DNA from: Candidatus Gastranaerophilales bacterium | Lineage (GTDB): Bacteria > Cyanobacteriota > Vampirovibrionia > Gastranaerophilales > Gastranaerophilaceae | Assembly: GCA_944322755.1 (NCBI GenBank) | Contig: CALUPY010000001.1 | Span: 149,140 to 213,139, forward strand | Direction of reading: 5' to 3' | DNA: 64,000 bases | Part shown: in pieces, positions 9,290-16,927 of the stretch | Layout of the letters: each line of letters begins with the position of its first letter | Position numbering within the stretch: position 1 is the stretch's first letter | Program-made: the position numbers and the translations under genes | Notes under the pieces: generated by a model | The model's database searches: none | What the model saw: the letters and a program-made list of their open reading frames with translations, nothing else | Told to the model about the DNA's origin: nothing

Positions 9290-9440
9290 GAAAGATTTTG
9301 GTCAGTTCGAAGTCGAGTCAGAGAAACAGGCGAACGAGCAAGTTCTGCGGCAGCGTTCATTGTGCATGATTGTTTTACTATGTGATACAGAAGAACACTT
9401 AAATGCAGAGCTGCAAATAATCCAAAATTTCACAAAATTA
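9290..9440 (+). repeat. Degenerate dispersed repeat, related to 63540-63700
   Basis: The 275-base gap between the exported-protein gene and yafQ holds a GC-richer tract. It shares short exact strings with the minus strand near 63.5 kb: ACAGAAGAACAC (9387-9398) and AGAGCTGCAAATAATC (9407-9422) match 63572-63583 and 63556-63571 in inverted order of coordinates. A 65-codon reading frame (9267-9464) crosses it and ends with ELQIIQNF-like residues. The other copy also encodes an ELQII tail. No ribosome site precedes this frame, so I treat it as a repeat remnant, not a gene. Confidence 0.5.
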
Positions 9441-9526
9441 CATAAAGGATTTCACAAGAAATAATTGAAAACAATAAATAAAATTTACAAAAAAAATACA
9501 AAATGCAGATATTGAGTTCTATATAT

Positions 9527-9799
9527 CTAAAATAAATCGCTGTGAGAACCTGTACTGACTAATGTCAAAATAAGAATATCGCTTTCTATTTTGTAAATCA
9601 AAAGCCAGTCAGGTTCAATGTGACATTCTCGGTATTTGCAATAATTTCCCGTCAGATTATGATCTTTATATTTTGGAGGTAAATCTTTACCTGCTGCCAG
9701 CAACTCAACTACTGTTTGCAGTTTTGACAAATCCTTCCCTCTTTTTTTCATAAGTTTTACAGAGCGTTTCATTTGTGTTGAATACACAATAGAGTACAT
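9527..9799 (-). CDS. yafQ: YafQ-family mRNA interferase toxin (RelE superfamily)
   Basis: A 90-residue basic toxin of the type II YafQ/RelE fold, expected to cleave mRNA at the ribosome. It matches the family in length and in the conserved pattern FKKxxKLxxKRGKDLxKL-like N-terminus (here MKRSVKLMKKRGKDLSKL), LPPKYKDHNLTGNY, the REC/H stretch YRECHIEPDWLLIYKI, and a C-terminal TGSHSDLF with the catalytic His. It lies 3 bases downstream of the DinJ-like antitoxin on the same strand, the standard antitoxin-first order. All expected catalytic positions look intact, so the pair is probably active. Confidence 0.93.
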   Translation of the reverse strand: MYSIVYSTQMKRSVKLMKKRGKDLSKLQTVVELLAAGKDLPPKYKDHNLTGNYCKYRECHIEPDWLLIYKIESDILILTLVSTGSHSDLF

Positions 9800-9802
9800 T
9801 GT

Positions 9803-10072
9803 TTAGTCCTCTAACATAGATTTTATTGCATCTTCTGCATTATTAAATTTGGGAGATAAACCGATACCTTTTTCTACATCTTCTATTGCCTTGATTGTTT
9901 CTGTGTTGGGTGTATGCATAGAAATTTCAAAAGGAATCCTTTGTTCTCTGACAACCGTTTTTACAAACATATTAATAGCTGTAGACATTGTCAGCCCAAA
10001 TTCTTCACATAAACTATCAAATTTTTGTTTAAGTTTATCATCTATTCTAATACTTATATTCGATTGAGTCAT
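9803..10072 (-). CDS. dinJ: DinJ/RelB-family antitoxin
   Basis: An 89-residue antitoxin with an N-terminal ribbon-helix-helix domain (SNISIRIDDKLKQKFDSLCE, then FGLTMSTAINMFVKTVV), typical of DinJ. The acidic C-terminus would wrap and neutralise the YafQ toxin encoded immediately downstream. A 23-base near-perfect palindrome sits just upstream of the start and overlaps the likely -10 region, so the pair should repress its own transcription. Confidence 0.93.
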   Translation of the reverse strand: MTQSNISIRIDDKLKQKFDSLCEEFGLTMSTAINMFVKTVVREQRIPFEISMHTPNTETIKAIEDVEKGIGLSPKFNNAEDAIKSMLED

Positions 10073-10086
10073 ACAATTACCTTTAT

Positions 10087-10109
10087 TTGTTAATACACTG
10101 TATTAACAA
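10087..10109 (-). promoter_or_regulatory. Palindromic operator of the dinJ-yafQ operon
   Basis: TGTTAATAC and GTATTAACA are perfect 9-base arms around a 3-base centre, extended by one further A/T pair. The palindrome lies 15 bases upstream of dinJ and overlaps a TATATT-like -10 element on the minus strand. Position and symmetry fit autoregulation by a ribbon-helix-helix antitoxin. Confidence 0.7.
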
Positions 10110-10260
10110 TATAACACATTTTTAGTGTTTTTCAACAGTATATTTTTTATTTTTAGTTATAATATTAATTTGTAAAAAACAGAAGCGAAGCTTCTGCGTG
10201 CCAAGAACTCTGTCGAGAAAAAGCTGACTAAATGTCAGGTTTTTCGAGAGGTAGAACCGG

Positions 10261-10282
10261 GTACCGGTTCGACTCCGGCTAC
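10261..10282 (+). other. Inverted tRNA-Leu T-arm fragment
   Basis: The plus strand carries a T-arm-like string, CCGGTTCGACTCCGGC with GTA before and TAC after. It is a near copy (about 19 of 21 bases) of the T-arm of the tRNA-Leu(CAA) gene 35 bases away, but in the opposite orientation. The rest of a tRNA cannot be folded upstream, so it is a fragment and not a functional gene. Just upstream are two strong hairpins (CAGAAGC/GCTTCTG and CTGAC/GTCAG inside GAAAAA/TTTTTC). Confidence 0.6.
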
Positions 10283-10284
10283 AA

Positions 10285-10310
10285 AAAAAGACCCCCGAAG
10301 GAGTCTTTAA
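10285..10310 (-). terminator. Terminator after tRNA-Leu(CAA)
   Basis: AAAGAC pairs with GTCTTT around a C-rich/GGA loop, with a T tract on the minus-strand side, directly 3' of the tRNA. It lies between the tRNA and the inverted T-arm fragment. Confidence 0.55.
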
Positions 10311-10313
10311 AAT

Positions 10314-10399
10314 TGCCGATGGCCGGAGTCGAACCGGCACGTGGCGCAAACCACACAAGATTTTGAGTCTAGCACGTCTACCAATTTCATCACATCGGC
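10314..10399 (-). tRNA. tRNA-Leu(CAA)
   Basis: The minus strand folds as a class II tRNA: acceptor GCCGATG/CATCGGC with discriminator A, D-arm around AAATTGGTAGA, anticodon loop CTCAAAA giving CAA, long variable arm GTGG...CCAC, and T-arm GCCGG-TTCGACT-CCGGC. CCA is not encoded. The anticodon stem (CTAGA/TCTTG) has one T-T mismatch at the second pair. The gene is bordered on both sides by inverted copies of parts of itself. Confidence 0.9.
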
Positions 10400-10698
10400 A
10401 TTTATTATATTCTATTTTCACTTTTTGCTTCTGTGATGAAATCGGTAGACTCTAATCTGTATTTTCTCCGCTTCGCTACGGTCAGTCATCACATCGGCAT
10501 TTATTATATTCTATTTTCACTTTTTGCTTCTGTGATGAAATCGGTAGACTCTAATCTGTATTTTCTCCGCTTCGCTACGGTCAGTCATCACATCGGCATT
10601 TATTATATTCTATTTTCACTTTTTGCTTCTGTGATGAAATCGGTAGACTTTAATCTGTATTTTCTCCGCTTCGCTACGGTCAGTCATCACATCGGCAT
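10400..10698 (-). repeat. Three tandem 99-bp repeats built around tRNA-Leu(CAA) 5' fragments
   Basis: The string CATCACATCGGCA recurs at 10388, 10487, 10586 and 10685, giving three successive 99-bp units in the tRNA's 5' flank. Each unit contains (i) a direct copy of the first ~14 bases of the tRNA, (ii) an inverted copy of its 5' end and D-arm (TGTGATGAAATCGGTAGAC, 18 of 19 bases), (iii) a GC-rich core CTCCGCTTCGCTACGG and (iv) an AT-rich spacer taken from the native flank. The units are almost identical; the third has one or two substitutions. Reading frames across them are artefacts of the repetition. Confidence 0.9.
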
Positions 10699-10747
10699 AA
10701 ATTTGATTATATAAAAATTCTATCAAAACAAGAATAAATTGCAATTA

Positions 10748-12148
10748 TTAAAATCTGAAATAAATAAACGGATTATATGTAGATGCTGCTATTGTTGCCG
10801 AAGAAAGGATGAACAGAAAAAGCAGCCATAAATTTACAAGTCCGTACAAAATTTTATTCTCGCGTTTCACATTCAATATATTTCTAAATACCGGTATTGA
10901 ACAAATCAAAGCCGCAAAAATCATAATAACCTCATACGAATCAACATAATAAGGCAATGAATAAGCAATATCATGGACTTTTGCCAATCCGAACATATTT
11001 TTAATATATTCAAACGCATAACCCATATCATCAGACCTGAAAACAACCCAGCCAAGCACAAAAACAAATATTGTATACAAATGTTTTATAAAGTTTACTG
11101 GTTTTGATACAGTTTCTTTTGCCCAACCGGTAACCTTTTCAAAGATAATGAATAAACCATTCCATACCCCCCAGATTACAAAAGTCCAGCTTGCACCGTG
11201 CCACAGACCGGTCAATAGGAACACAATCCCCAGATTTAAACATGTCCGTTTCAGACCGTTTCTATTGCCGCCAAGCGGAATGTACAAATATTCCTTAAAC
11301 CATGTAGACAGTGATATGTGCCATCTGCGCCAAAATTCCGTGATTGACTTTGATATATAAGGATAATTGAAGTTCTCCATAAACTTAAACCCGAAGATAA
11401 ATCCGAGTCCGATAGCCATATCCGAATATCCGGAAAAATCAAAATATAACTGGAATGAATAAGACACAGCACCAAGCCACGCAACTAACGGCGAAAACGT
11501 ATCGGGTGACTGGATAAAAATCTTATCGGCGATTGCTCCTAGAGTATTTGCAATAAGCATCTTTTTAGACAACCCGATTATAAATCGTTTCACGCCATAC
11601 TGAACCTTTTCAAAATTCACTTCTCTGTCATCGATTTGTTCGGCTATATCGTGATATTTCACGATAGGACCCGCTATCAACTGAGGGAACAGGCAGATAT
11701 ATAGAGTAAGTTTATAAAAATTCTTTTGCGCTTTACAGTCTCCTCTGTAAACATCTATCAAATACGACATTGCCTGAAATGTGTAAAAGGATATCCCCAA
11801 AGGCAATATTACCTCAATGAATTTTATGTCCATTGAGAAAATATGATTTATGTTCTCCAGCACAAAATTGAAGTATTTGAAATATGCAAGAAATCCCAAA
11901 TCGGTTAAAACCGTCAATATGAGTGCAAGCTTCTTGTGATTTTCAAATTTTTCAATCGCAAGTGCACCTGCATAATTTACTATTATGGTTAAAAGCATTA
12001 TAGCAAGATACTTTGGCTCGCCCCAGGCATAAAATAGTATACTTGCCACAAGCAGTATCGGGTTGTGCAGCTCTTTTTTTGTACAAAGATATAACACGCA
12101 CAATATCGGTAAAAATAGAAATACAAACGTCATCGAACTGAATAGCAT
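10748..12148 (-). CDS. MBOAT-family membrane O-acyltransferase (AlgI/DltB-like)
   Basis: A 466-residue polytopic membrane protein of the MBOAT family, which moves acyl groups (usually acetyl) across the membrane for transfer to extracellular polysaccharide. Hallmarks are LPLGISFYTFQAMSYLIDVY, YFDFSGYSDMAIGLG, FWRRWHISLSTWFKEYLYIP and the catalytic-His region LLTGLWHGASWTFVIWG. About ten hydrophobic segments are visible. Its ATG directly follows the stop codon of the AlgJ/AlgX-like gene upstream, so the two are co-translated. The partner is interrupted by a G13 tract, which may switch the whole acylation step. Target glycan unknown. Confidence 0.92.
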   Translation of the reverse strand: MLFSSMTFVFLFLPILCVLYLCTKKELHNPILLVASILFYAWGEPKYLAIMLLTIIVNYAGALAIEKFENHKKLALILTVLTDLGFLAYFKYFNFVLENINHIFSMDIKFIEVILPLGISFYTFQAMSYLIDVYRGDCKAQKNFYKLTLYICLFPQLIAGPIVKYHDIAEQIDDREVNFEKVQYGVKRFIIGLSKKMLIANTLGAIADKIFIQSPDTFSPLVAWLGAVSYSFQLYFDFSGYSDMAIGLGFIFGFKFMENFNYPYISKSITEFWRRWHISLSTWFKEYLYIPLGGNRNGLKRTCLNLGIVFLLTGLWHGASWTFVIWGVWNGLFIIFEKVTGWAKETVSKPVNFIKHLYTIFVFVLGWVVFRSDDMGYAFEYIKNMFGLAKVHDIAYSLPYYVDSYEVIMIFAALICSIPVFRNILNVKRENKILYGLVNLWLLFLFILSSATIAASTYNPFIYFRF

Positions 12149-13267
12149 TTAATTCTCGCTTTCGTACATATTTTTCAATGGAATAATATAAGCACTGGAA
12201 ACAGTTAAAATTAGTATATCCGGTTTCATTTTCAGTATTTCATTTTCATATCCAGACATTTTTATTTCATCTACGAATTTTCTTTTTGAATTATTTGCCC
12301 TTAAATATCGAAGATGTTTAAAACTGTACGGCAAAAAACTATTGAAATTTTCTGACTGGCTATTGCCTATTTCCAATGCTGTTAAATTATTTTTCGCCGG
12401 GAAATGAAAATCTTTTATCTTATTATCATAATCAATGTCTGTCTTCAAACTCTTATGTTTTTTATGTATGTAATACGGATATTCAACATCCAGAACTTTT
12501 TCTGCTATTTTTTTATCATCAAGATTTAAAAATGCATACAATGTCTGTCCTGTAGTATATTCTCTTGTAAAATCACTTAACACCAGCTTATTTTTTGAGA
12601 TATCAAAATCCTTTTTCGTCTCAGGCAGAAACTGGGGAAAGTCTTTTTTTATTTCATTAGCTAATAACGTATATCCTGTGAATGCTCCATAATGTGTCCA
12701 ATGATGGTCTGTTTTGAAAAAAACAAAATTAGTCTTTCCTAAAGATTTAAATTGTTCAGCCGGAAACACAATTTTTAAATCTGTATTCTTCTTTGCATAT
12801 TCATATATTTTATTAAAATTTTCATTTTTCCCTGCTGGTTTATAAATATTTTGTTCCTTGTAAATGTCCTCTTTTGCCGGAACAACTACAAGATAAAATT
12901 TTATATTGTGGGAATTGCAAAAATCATTCAGTCTGGTCAAATTTGAAACAATACGTTTTACAGTCTCATCAGATAAATCGTCATATACTGCTAATGAATA
13001 CGGCTCAATTCTGAATCCCCAGTTTGTACTTTTATTCAAAATAGCATGTCCGGGTAAAACATAATTTTTGTATGCTATAAAATATTTGAACCTGTCATAA
13101 TATTTAATAATTTCATCCCTTAAATAAAAATGATCTGAAAAATAGTTATTATAATTATTACCCCAGTCATAATTTATTTTATTATCCGTAATGAACGGCT
13201 GATATTTCGCCAATGTACGGAGTTCTTTTTCTGAAAACACTTTCGTATCAAGTTTTACCATCGGCAC
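12149..13267 (-). CDS. AlgJ/AlgX-like SGNH acetyltransferase, distal part of a frameshifted gene
   Basis: This 372-codon frame holds the catalytic half of a protein that acts with the MBOAT enzyme. It has the DHHW motif at residues 187-190 (TDHHWTHYGAF), typical of AlgX/AlgJ SGNH-like domains, and GNSQSENF, the likely nucleophile Ser region. The frame is open well upstream of the ATG at 13267. It extends without a stop to the G13 tract at 13600 and encodes two further hydrophobic segments (FKLFVIITVLSFLLFY and IIFLLIFFILLFV). The true gene therefore starts at 13902. A tract of 11 or 14 G would join the halves into about 584 residues; with 13 the product is broken. Confidence 0.82.
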   Translation of the reverse strand: MPMVKLDTKVFSEKELRTLAKYQPFITDNKINYDWGNNYNNYFSDHFYLRDEIIKYYDRFKYFIAYKNYVLPGHAILNKSTNWGFRIEPYSLAVYDDLSDETVKRIVSNLTRLNDFCNSHNIKFYLVVVPAKEDIYKEQNIYKPAGKNENFNKIYEYAKKNTDLKIVFPAEQFKSLGKTNFVFFKTDHHWTHYGAFTGYTLLANEIKKDFPQFLPETKKDFDISKNKLVLSDFTREYTTGQTLYAFLNLDDKKIAEKVLDVEYPYYIHKKHKSLKTDIDYDNKIKDFHFPAKNNLTALEIGNSQSENFNSFLPYSFKHLRYLRANNSKRKFVDEIKMSGYENEILKMKPDILILTVSSAYIIPLKNMYESEN

Positions 13268-13581
13268 AAATAGAAGAATAAAGAATATTAAAAGAAAAAT
13301 TATATCTGTTCTTGATTGATTTTTAAGTGTCTTAAAATCTGCAAGGTAGTCTGTGAGTTTATAAAACAGAAGAAACGAAAGAACCGTAATTATTACAAAT
13401 AACTTAAAATCAAATTTTATAGAAGAACGAACCTTTAGCGGTTTGTTATAAACTATCGAAAAATTTTCTGACTTAGGTGTTATAACAAGAGAATCACCAT
13501 TAATTTTTATATCTGCATTTTCAGCTGAAAAATTTTCAAGGTCATTGAGCTTATACTTTCCGTCTCTAAGCTCTAACCCTG

Positions 13582-13902
13582 TTATAGCAAGGCTTCCAGC
13601 CCCCCCCCCCCCGATAGGTCAAAAGGCTTACGCAGAGCGAGTTTCAGGCGTTTTGGAGAGGTCACATGAGAAAAAGTTACATAAAATTTTGATGATTTTG
13701 ACAAATCAATATCATACCCACCTCTTTTGACTTTTTTAAACTCAGCATTATTTTTCTTATTCAAAAGAACTTCTATACTCGCAACACCATCACCTTTAAT
13801 ATAAAATTGGACGCTGAATGGCTTAAAAATGAGCCAGTACCTATTTGCTGCAGCTACACACAGAATCGTCAAAACCAGTGCTATTATTGTTCTTTTTCTC
13901 AT
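13582..13902 (-). CDS. Proximal part of the same AlgJ/AlgX-like gene, ending just after a G13 tract
   Basis: A 106-codon frame starting MRKRTIIALVLTILCVAAAN, a membrane anchor, followed by a beta-rich segment. After TCG it reads four Gly codons through the poly-G run, then LEALL and stop. The alternative frame after the run continues directly into the 12149-13267 frame. As the sequence stands, a truncated, probably non-functional N-terminal peptide is made (gene OFF). Either the tract varies between cells, the gene is a fresh pseudogene, or the run length is a sequencing error. Confidence 0.75.
   Translation of the reverse strand: MRKRTIIALVLTILCVAAANRYWLIFKPFSVQFYIKGDGVASIEVLLNKKNNAEFKKVKRGGYDIDLSKSSKFYVTFSHVTSPKRLKLALRKPFDLSGGGGLEALL
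13600..13612 (-). repeat. Homopolymeric G13 tract (C13 on the plus strand) inside a coding region
   Basis: Thirteen identical bases in an otherwise AT-rich gene. No other run of this kind occurs in the window. The number of G places the two halves of the acyltransferase-partner gene out of frame; 11 or 14 would restore it. Long poly-G runs in surface-modification genes are a classical slipped-strand phase-variation device. Confidence 0.85.
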
Positions 13903-13966
13903 CCGTATACTCTTATTCTTTTACCAATACAAAAAATTTTATCAAAAGAAAAAGAAATTGCAAACA

Positions 13967-16336
13967 TCATTCTTCAAAAATAGCTTTAAAGTAAATATCA
14001 GCACCCTGTGTATTATACATTGGCTGTCTTTTCCATAATTTAAAAGTAACACCTGCAGGCAGATCTGTTATACTAAATTCCAGTTTAGGCTGCATCGGAG
14101 AAGTATTATTACATCCGCCTTCCAATCTACAGCTGGAACCAACATGGATATAATCTAGCAATTCATAAACATTTTCTGAGATATTATTTGATTTTGTAAA
14201 ATACAAATTATATTTTTCATATACATAAGCATATTTATATCCGAAATCACGCGCATTTAATCCAACAAATGCAAGCGGTACAATATATTCCGGCTGTTGT
14301 ATATTTTTTAGCAGAGTGTTATCAGCTTTGTAAACAGCAATAATCATCTTGTGTTCTTTGTCATAATACATCGATTTTGGAATAAACTGCATAAGTTTAT
14401 TTTTACAAAATGTAGTGTTTTTAGGATAGTGATATCCAAGGTGATTTATTACCCCGAGAAGCAAGGACGGATTGTTTATATAAATACTTCTTGCCGCAGG
14501 TCCGTCTGCTATGTCATGCCCAAAAGGACAAGCTGTATTGTTGAGACCATACCAAGGCTTTTTATCCTGTATTCCTCCGAATACTGCTTCACTCGGTTTA
14601 TAAAATTTTGAAGCAAAGACAGATGAAGCGACATATTTTTTTCTTAAATCAAAAATCTCATCTTTAGTCAGATTGTCATATTCAGAAGGCGGATTGATTT
14701 TTATTTTTTCAAGACTATCAAACAGTTTTTCACTACTTAGTGCTTTTTCTTTTTTTTGTTTTTCCGCTGCATTTTTGTCAATTGAAGCAATCAATTTTTC
14801 GACATTTGCAAGGTTTTTCGCATTATACTTAAACGTATTTTTTTTCAAACCTGCCGTTACAATTTCTCTATATTTAAGAAAATCGTCAAGTGCTTCCTTT
14901 TTCTTTCCCAGCTTCAAATAGCACTTACCCCTGTTCAATCTTGCTGTGGCATAGCTGTCCGGAATAACGATTGTATCAAGTAGTTTTGTGTAATAAATAA
15001 CAGCATTTTCGCAATCATCAAGTTTTCTGTATGCAATGGCTGCATTATATATTGCCTCTATCTTTGCATCAAACTGGTCATCTGCATATTTTACATTTTT
15101 TGCGACAAGCGATTTTTTATTTGCCTCATTCAATTCAATCGATTTTAGCGCATATTTTAGAACATTTGCATAATCACGTTTGTCCCTGTAAATATCTGAA
15201 ATACTAAGAGAAATTAAATAATCCTCCTGATATACGGACTCTGCTTTTTTTAGAAAGTACAGCGTTTCGTCATTCATTTCGTTATATTTAAAATCCAAAG
15301 CTTGATTATAATACCCGATAAGAACCTTTTCCCTTGACTCATCCGGACTGAAATTCAAACTAAAATTTGTACAAATTGCATAGTAAACAAAAAAAGAAAT
15401 TACTGCAGACATAAAAATAAATTTTTTATCTATAACTTTTTCCGGAAATATAAGGCAAATAAGACCCCAAAGCAATAGAAAAATAATAAGCCACAGTAAC
15501 GGAATAATATAAGTATAAGAAAATACTGTATCATTACTTCCCTTAAAATTGTTTAATTTATATGCAAAATGTTTTGCCATAAACGGCATAAAAAAATACA
15601 GCCCTGGGTCAATTGTATAAACGTTTCCATTGTCATTTACATCGATTTTTAATTGATAATGACCGTAACGTCCGGCATGTTCATATTCAACTCTTACATC
15701 CTGAACATTATTTATATTGAACACACTGACATTCGGAGTTAAAAAAGCATATGAACGCAATGCGCATTGGCCATCGCTTTTATTACAGTCACAACTCATT
15801 ACCGAAAACATAACAATACTTGCAGCAATCAGAAGAATTGTGCTAACACCGACTGTAAAAATTTCATTTTTACTCATCTTTGATTTTATGCCTAGATTTT
15901 CCAGTATCTGCGGCTCAAGATGTAAGAACAAATCCATCGCACCTGCATTTTTAAATACAAGCCGCTCTTCTTCTCCGCTGCTATTTTTTAAACACAAAGT
16001 ATTCCCTCGGTATATTGCCTTTGTAATACAGTTGTACGGAAAAACTTTTGATACCGCATTATTTTTAACAAAACAAACTGTTTGTGCTTCATCAGAAACC
16101 ATTACACTATCATATTTGTTATAATTCAGTGAAATATATGCAAGTATAGAAACAGGCAGAATATTTAGAATAATAATGACCGGAATTGCAAACAAATCAA
16201 GCTTATCGATAAAATACCGCATATGCAAATAACTAAAAATACAGATAAATGCAAAAATTATAAACAATAAAATCCATAAAGGCAGTTTGTTTATCTTTTT
16301 CAATTCATAAACAATATAATCTGATTCATTTTCCAT
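13967..16336 (-). CDS. Membrane protein with TPR repeats, unknown function
   Basis: A 789-residue protein. Two N-terminal membrane segments (about residues 18-38 and 46-68), one near 162-182, and two more near 262-310 surround small soluble regions. A TPR array follows (about 330-480), with helical pairs such as ALDFKYNEMNDETLYFLKKA and CENAVIYYTKLLDTI. The ~250-residue C-terminal domain is Tyr/Asn-rich with several Cys and no recognisable motif. It lies immediately upstream of, and on the same strand as, the acylation genes, so a role in the same envelope pathway is plausible but unproven. Confidence 0.75.
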   Translation of the reverse strand: MENESDYIVYELKKINKLPLWILLFIIFAFICIFSYLHMRYFIDKLDLFAIPVIIILNILPVSILAYISLNYNKYDSVMVSDEAQTVCFVKNNAVSKVFPYNCITKAIYRGNTLCLKNSSGEEERLVFKNAGAMDLFLHLEPQILENLGIKSKMSKNEIFTVGVSTILLIAASIVMFSVMSCDCNKSDGQCALRSYAFLTPNVSVFNINNVQDVRVEYEHAGRYGHYQLKIDVNDNGNVYTIDPGLYFFMPFMAKHFAYKLNNFKGSNDTVFSYTYIIPLLWLIIFLLLWGLICLIFPEKVIDKKFIFMSAVISFFVYYAICTNFSLNFSPDESREKVLIGYYNQALDFKYNEMNDETLYFLKKAESVYQEDYLISLSISDIYRDKRDYANVLKYALKSIELNEANKKSLVAKNVKYADDQFDAKIEAIYNAAIAYRKLDDCENAVIYYTKLLDTIVIPDSYATARLNRGKCYLKLGKKKEALDDFLKYREIVTAGLKKNTFKYNAKNLANVEKLIASIDKNAAEKQKKEKALSSEKLFDSLEKIKINPPSEYDNLTKDEIFDLRKKYVASSVFASKFYKPSEAVFGGIQDKKPWYGLNNTACPFGHDIADGPAARSIYINNPSLLLGVINHLGYHYPKNTTFCKNKLMQFIPKSMYYDKEHKMIIAVYKADNTLLKNIQQPEYIVPLAFVGLNARDFGYKYAYVYEKYNLYFTKSNNISENVYELLDYIHVGSSCRLEGGCNNTSPMQPKLEFSITDLPAGVTFKLWKRQPMYNTQGADIYFKAIFEE

Positions 16337-16419
16337 TGTCAGATTATATCATTTATATATAACAGGCAAACACTTCTTTTGATGTAAAATTTTAAAAAAT
16401 AAACAATTAATTACACAAC

Positions 16420-16448
16420 AAAAAAGCTCCGAAAATCGGAGCTTTTTT
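16420..16448 (-). terminator. Rho-independent terminator of rpsO
   Basis: A perfect 12-bp stem AAAAAAGCTCCG/CGGAGCTTTTTT with a 5-base loop, 22 bases beyond the rpsO stop. T tracts occur on both strands. Confidence 0.88.
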
Positions 16449-16469
16449 GCTAAACTATCAAACTCTAAA

Positions 16470-16745
16470 TTAACCTCTAAGACCTAAAGCTTTTACCAGT
16501 TCTCTGTATTTTTCAAGATTTTTGGATTTAAGGTAAGCGAGAAGTCTTTTTCTGCGTCCAACCATCATCAACAAACCACGACGACCCTGAAAATCTTTTT
16601 TGTTTATTTTCAGATGTTCAGTTAGTTCATTGATTTTTTCGCTGAGCATAGCAACCTGAACTTCAGTTGCGCCGCTGTCTTTAGCGTCTTTACCGAATTT
16701 TTCGATTAATTCTTTTTTTTGTTCGTTTTTCAAATTTATAGCCAT
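16470..16745 (-). CDS. rpsO: 30S ribosomal protein S15
   Basis: A primary 16S-rRNA-binding protein of the small-subunit platform. The start at 16745 ([20 protein letters not shown]) follows AAAAGGAAA and gives 91 residues, near the normal 89. The longer upstream frame is spurious. The signature NDFHSRRGLLMLVGRRRRLL-like stretch is present as [20 protein letters not shown], followed by [20 protein letters not shown]. Monocistronic with its own terminator. Identity certain. Confidence 0.98.
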   Translation of the reverse strand: MAINLKNEQKKELIEKFGKDAKDSGATEVQVAMLSEKINELTEHLKINKKDFQGRRGLLMMVGRRKRLLAYLKSKNLEKYRELVKALGLRG

Positions 16746-16927
16746 TACTTTTTCCTTTTCTGTCAGCTTATGTTGGTGGCGTAAGCACGACAAAATACAG
16801 TACTTTTTGATAATATCATCTAAACCCTTTAAGTCAATAGAAATAACATATTTTGTTAAAAAAAAGTAAAATTGTGGAGTCTTGGACTTGCTAATGATAT
16901 GATAAAAAAGTTAGGAAGAGGAGAAGT

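Noticed and set aside
10140..10283. A second full tRNA or tmRNA gene
   Set aside because: Only a T-arm and unrelated hairpins fold; no matching 5' acceptor strand or anticodon arm could be found.
10122..10421. 99-codon minus-strand reading frame
   Set aside because: It runs across the tRNA-Leu(CAA) gene and its terminator; it has no ribosome site and is explained by the tRNA.
10400..10698. CRISPR array
   Set aside because: Units are 99 bp and nearly identical throughout, with no variable spacers, and no cas gene is present.
10433..10714. 93-codon plus-strand frame with a three-fold repeated peptide
   Set aside because: The repetition simply reflects the 99-bp DNA repeats (99 is divisible by 3), not a repeat protein; no start signal.
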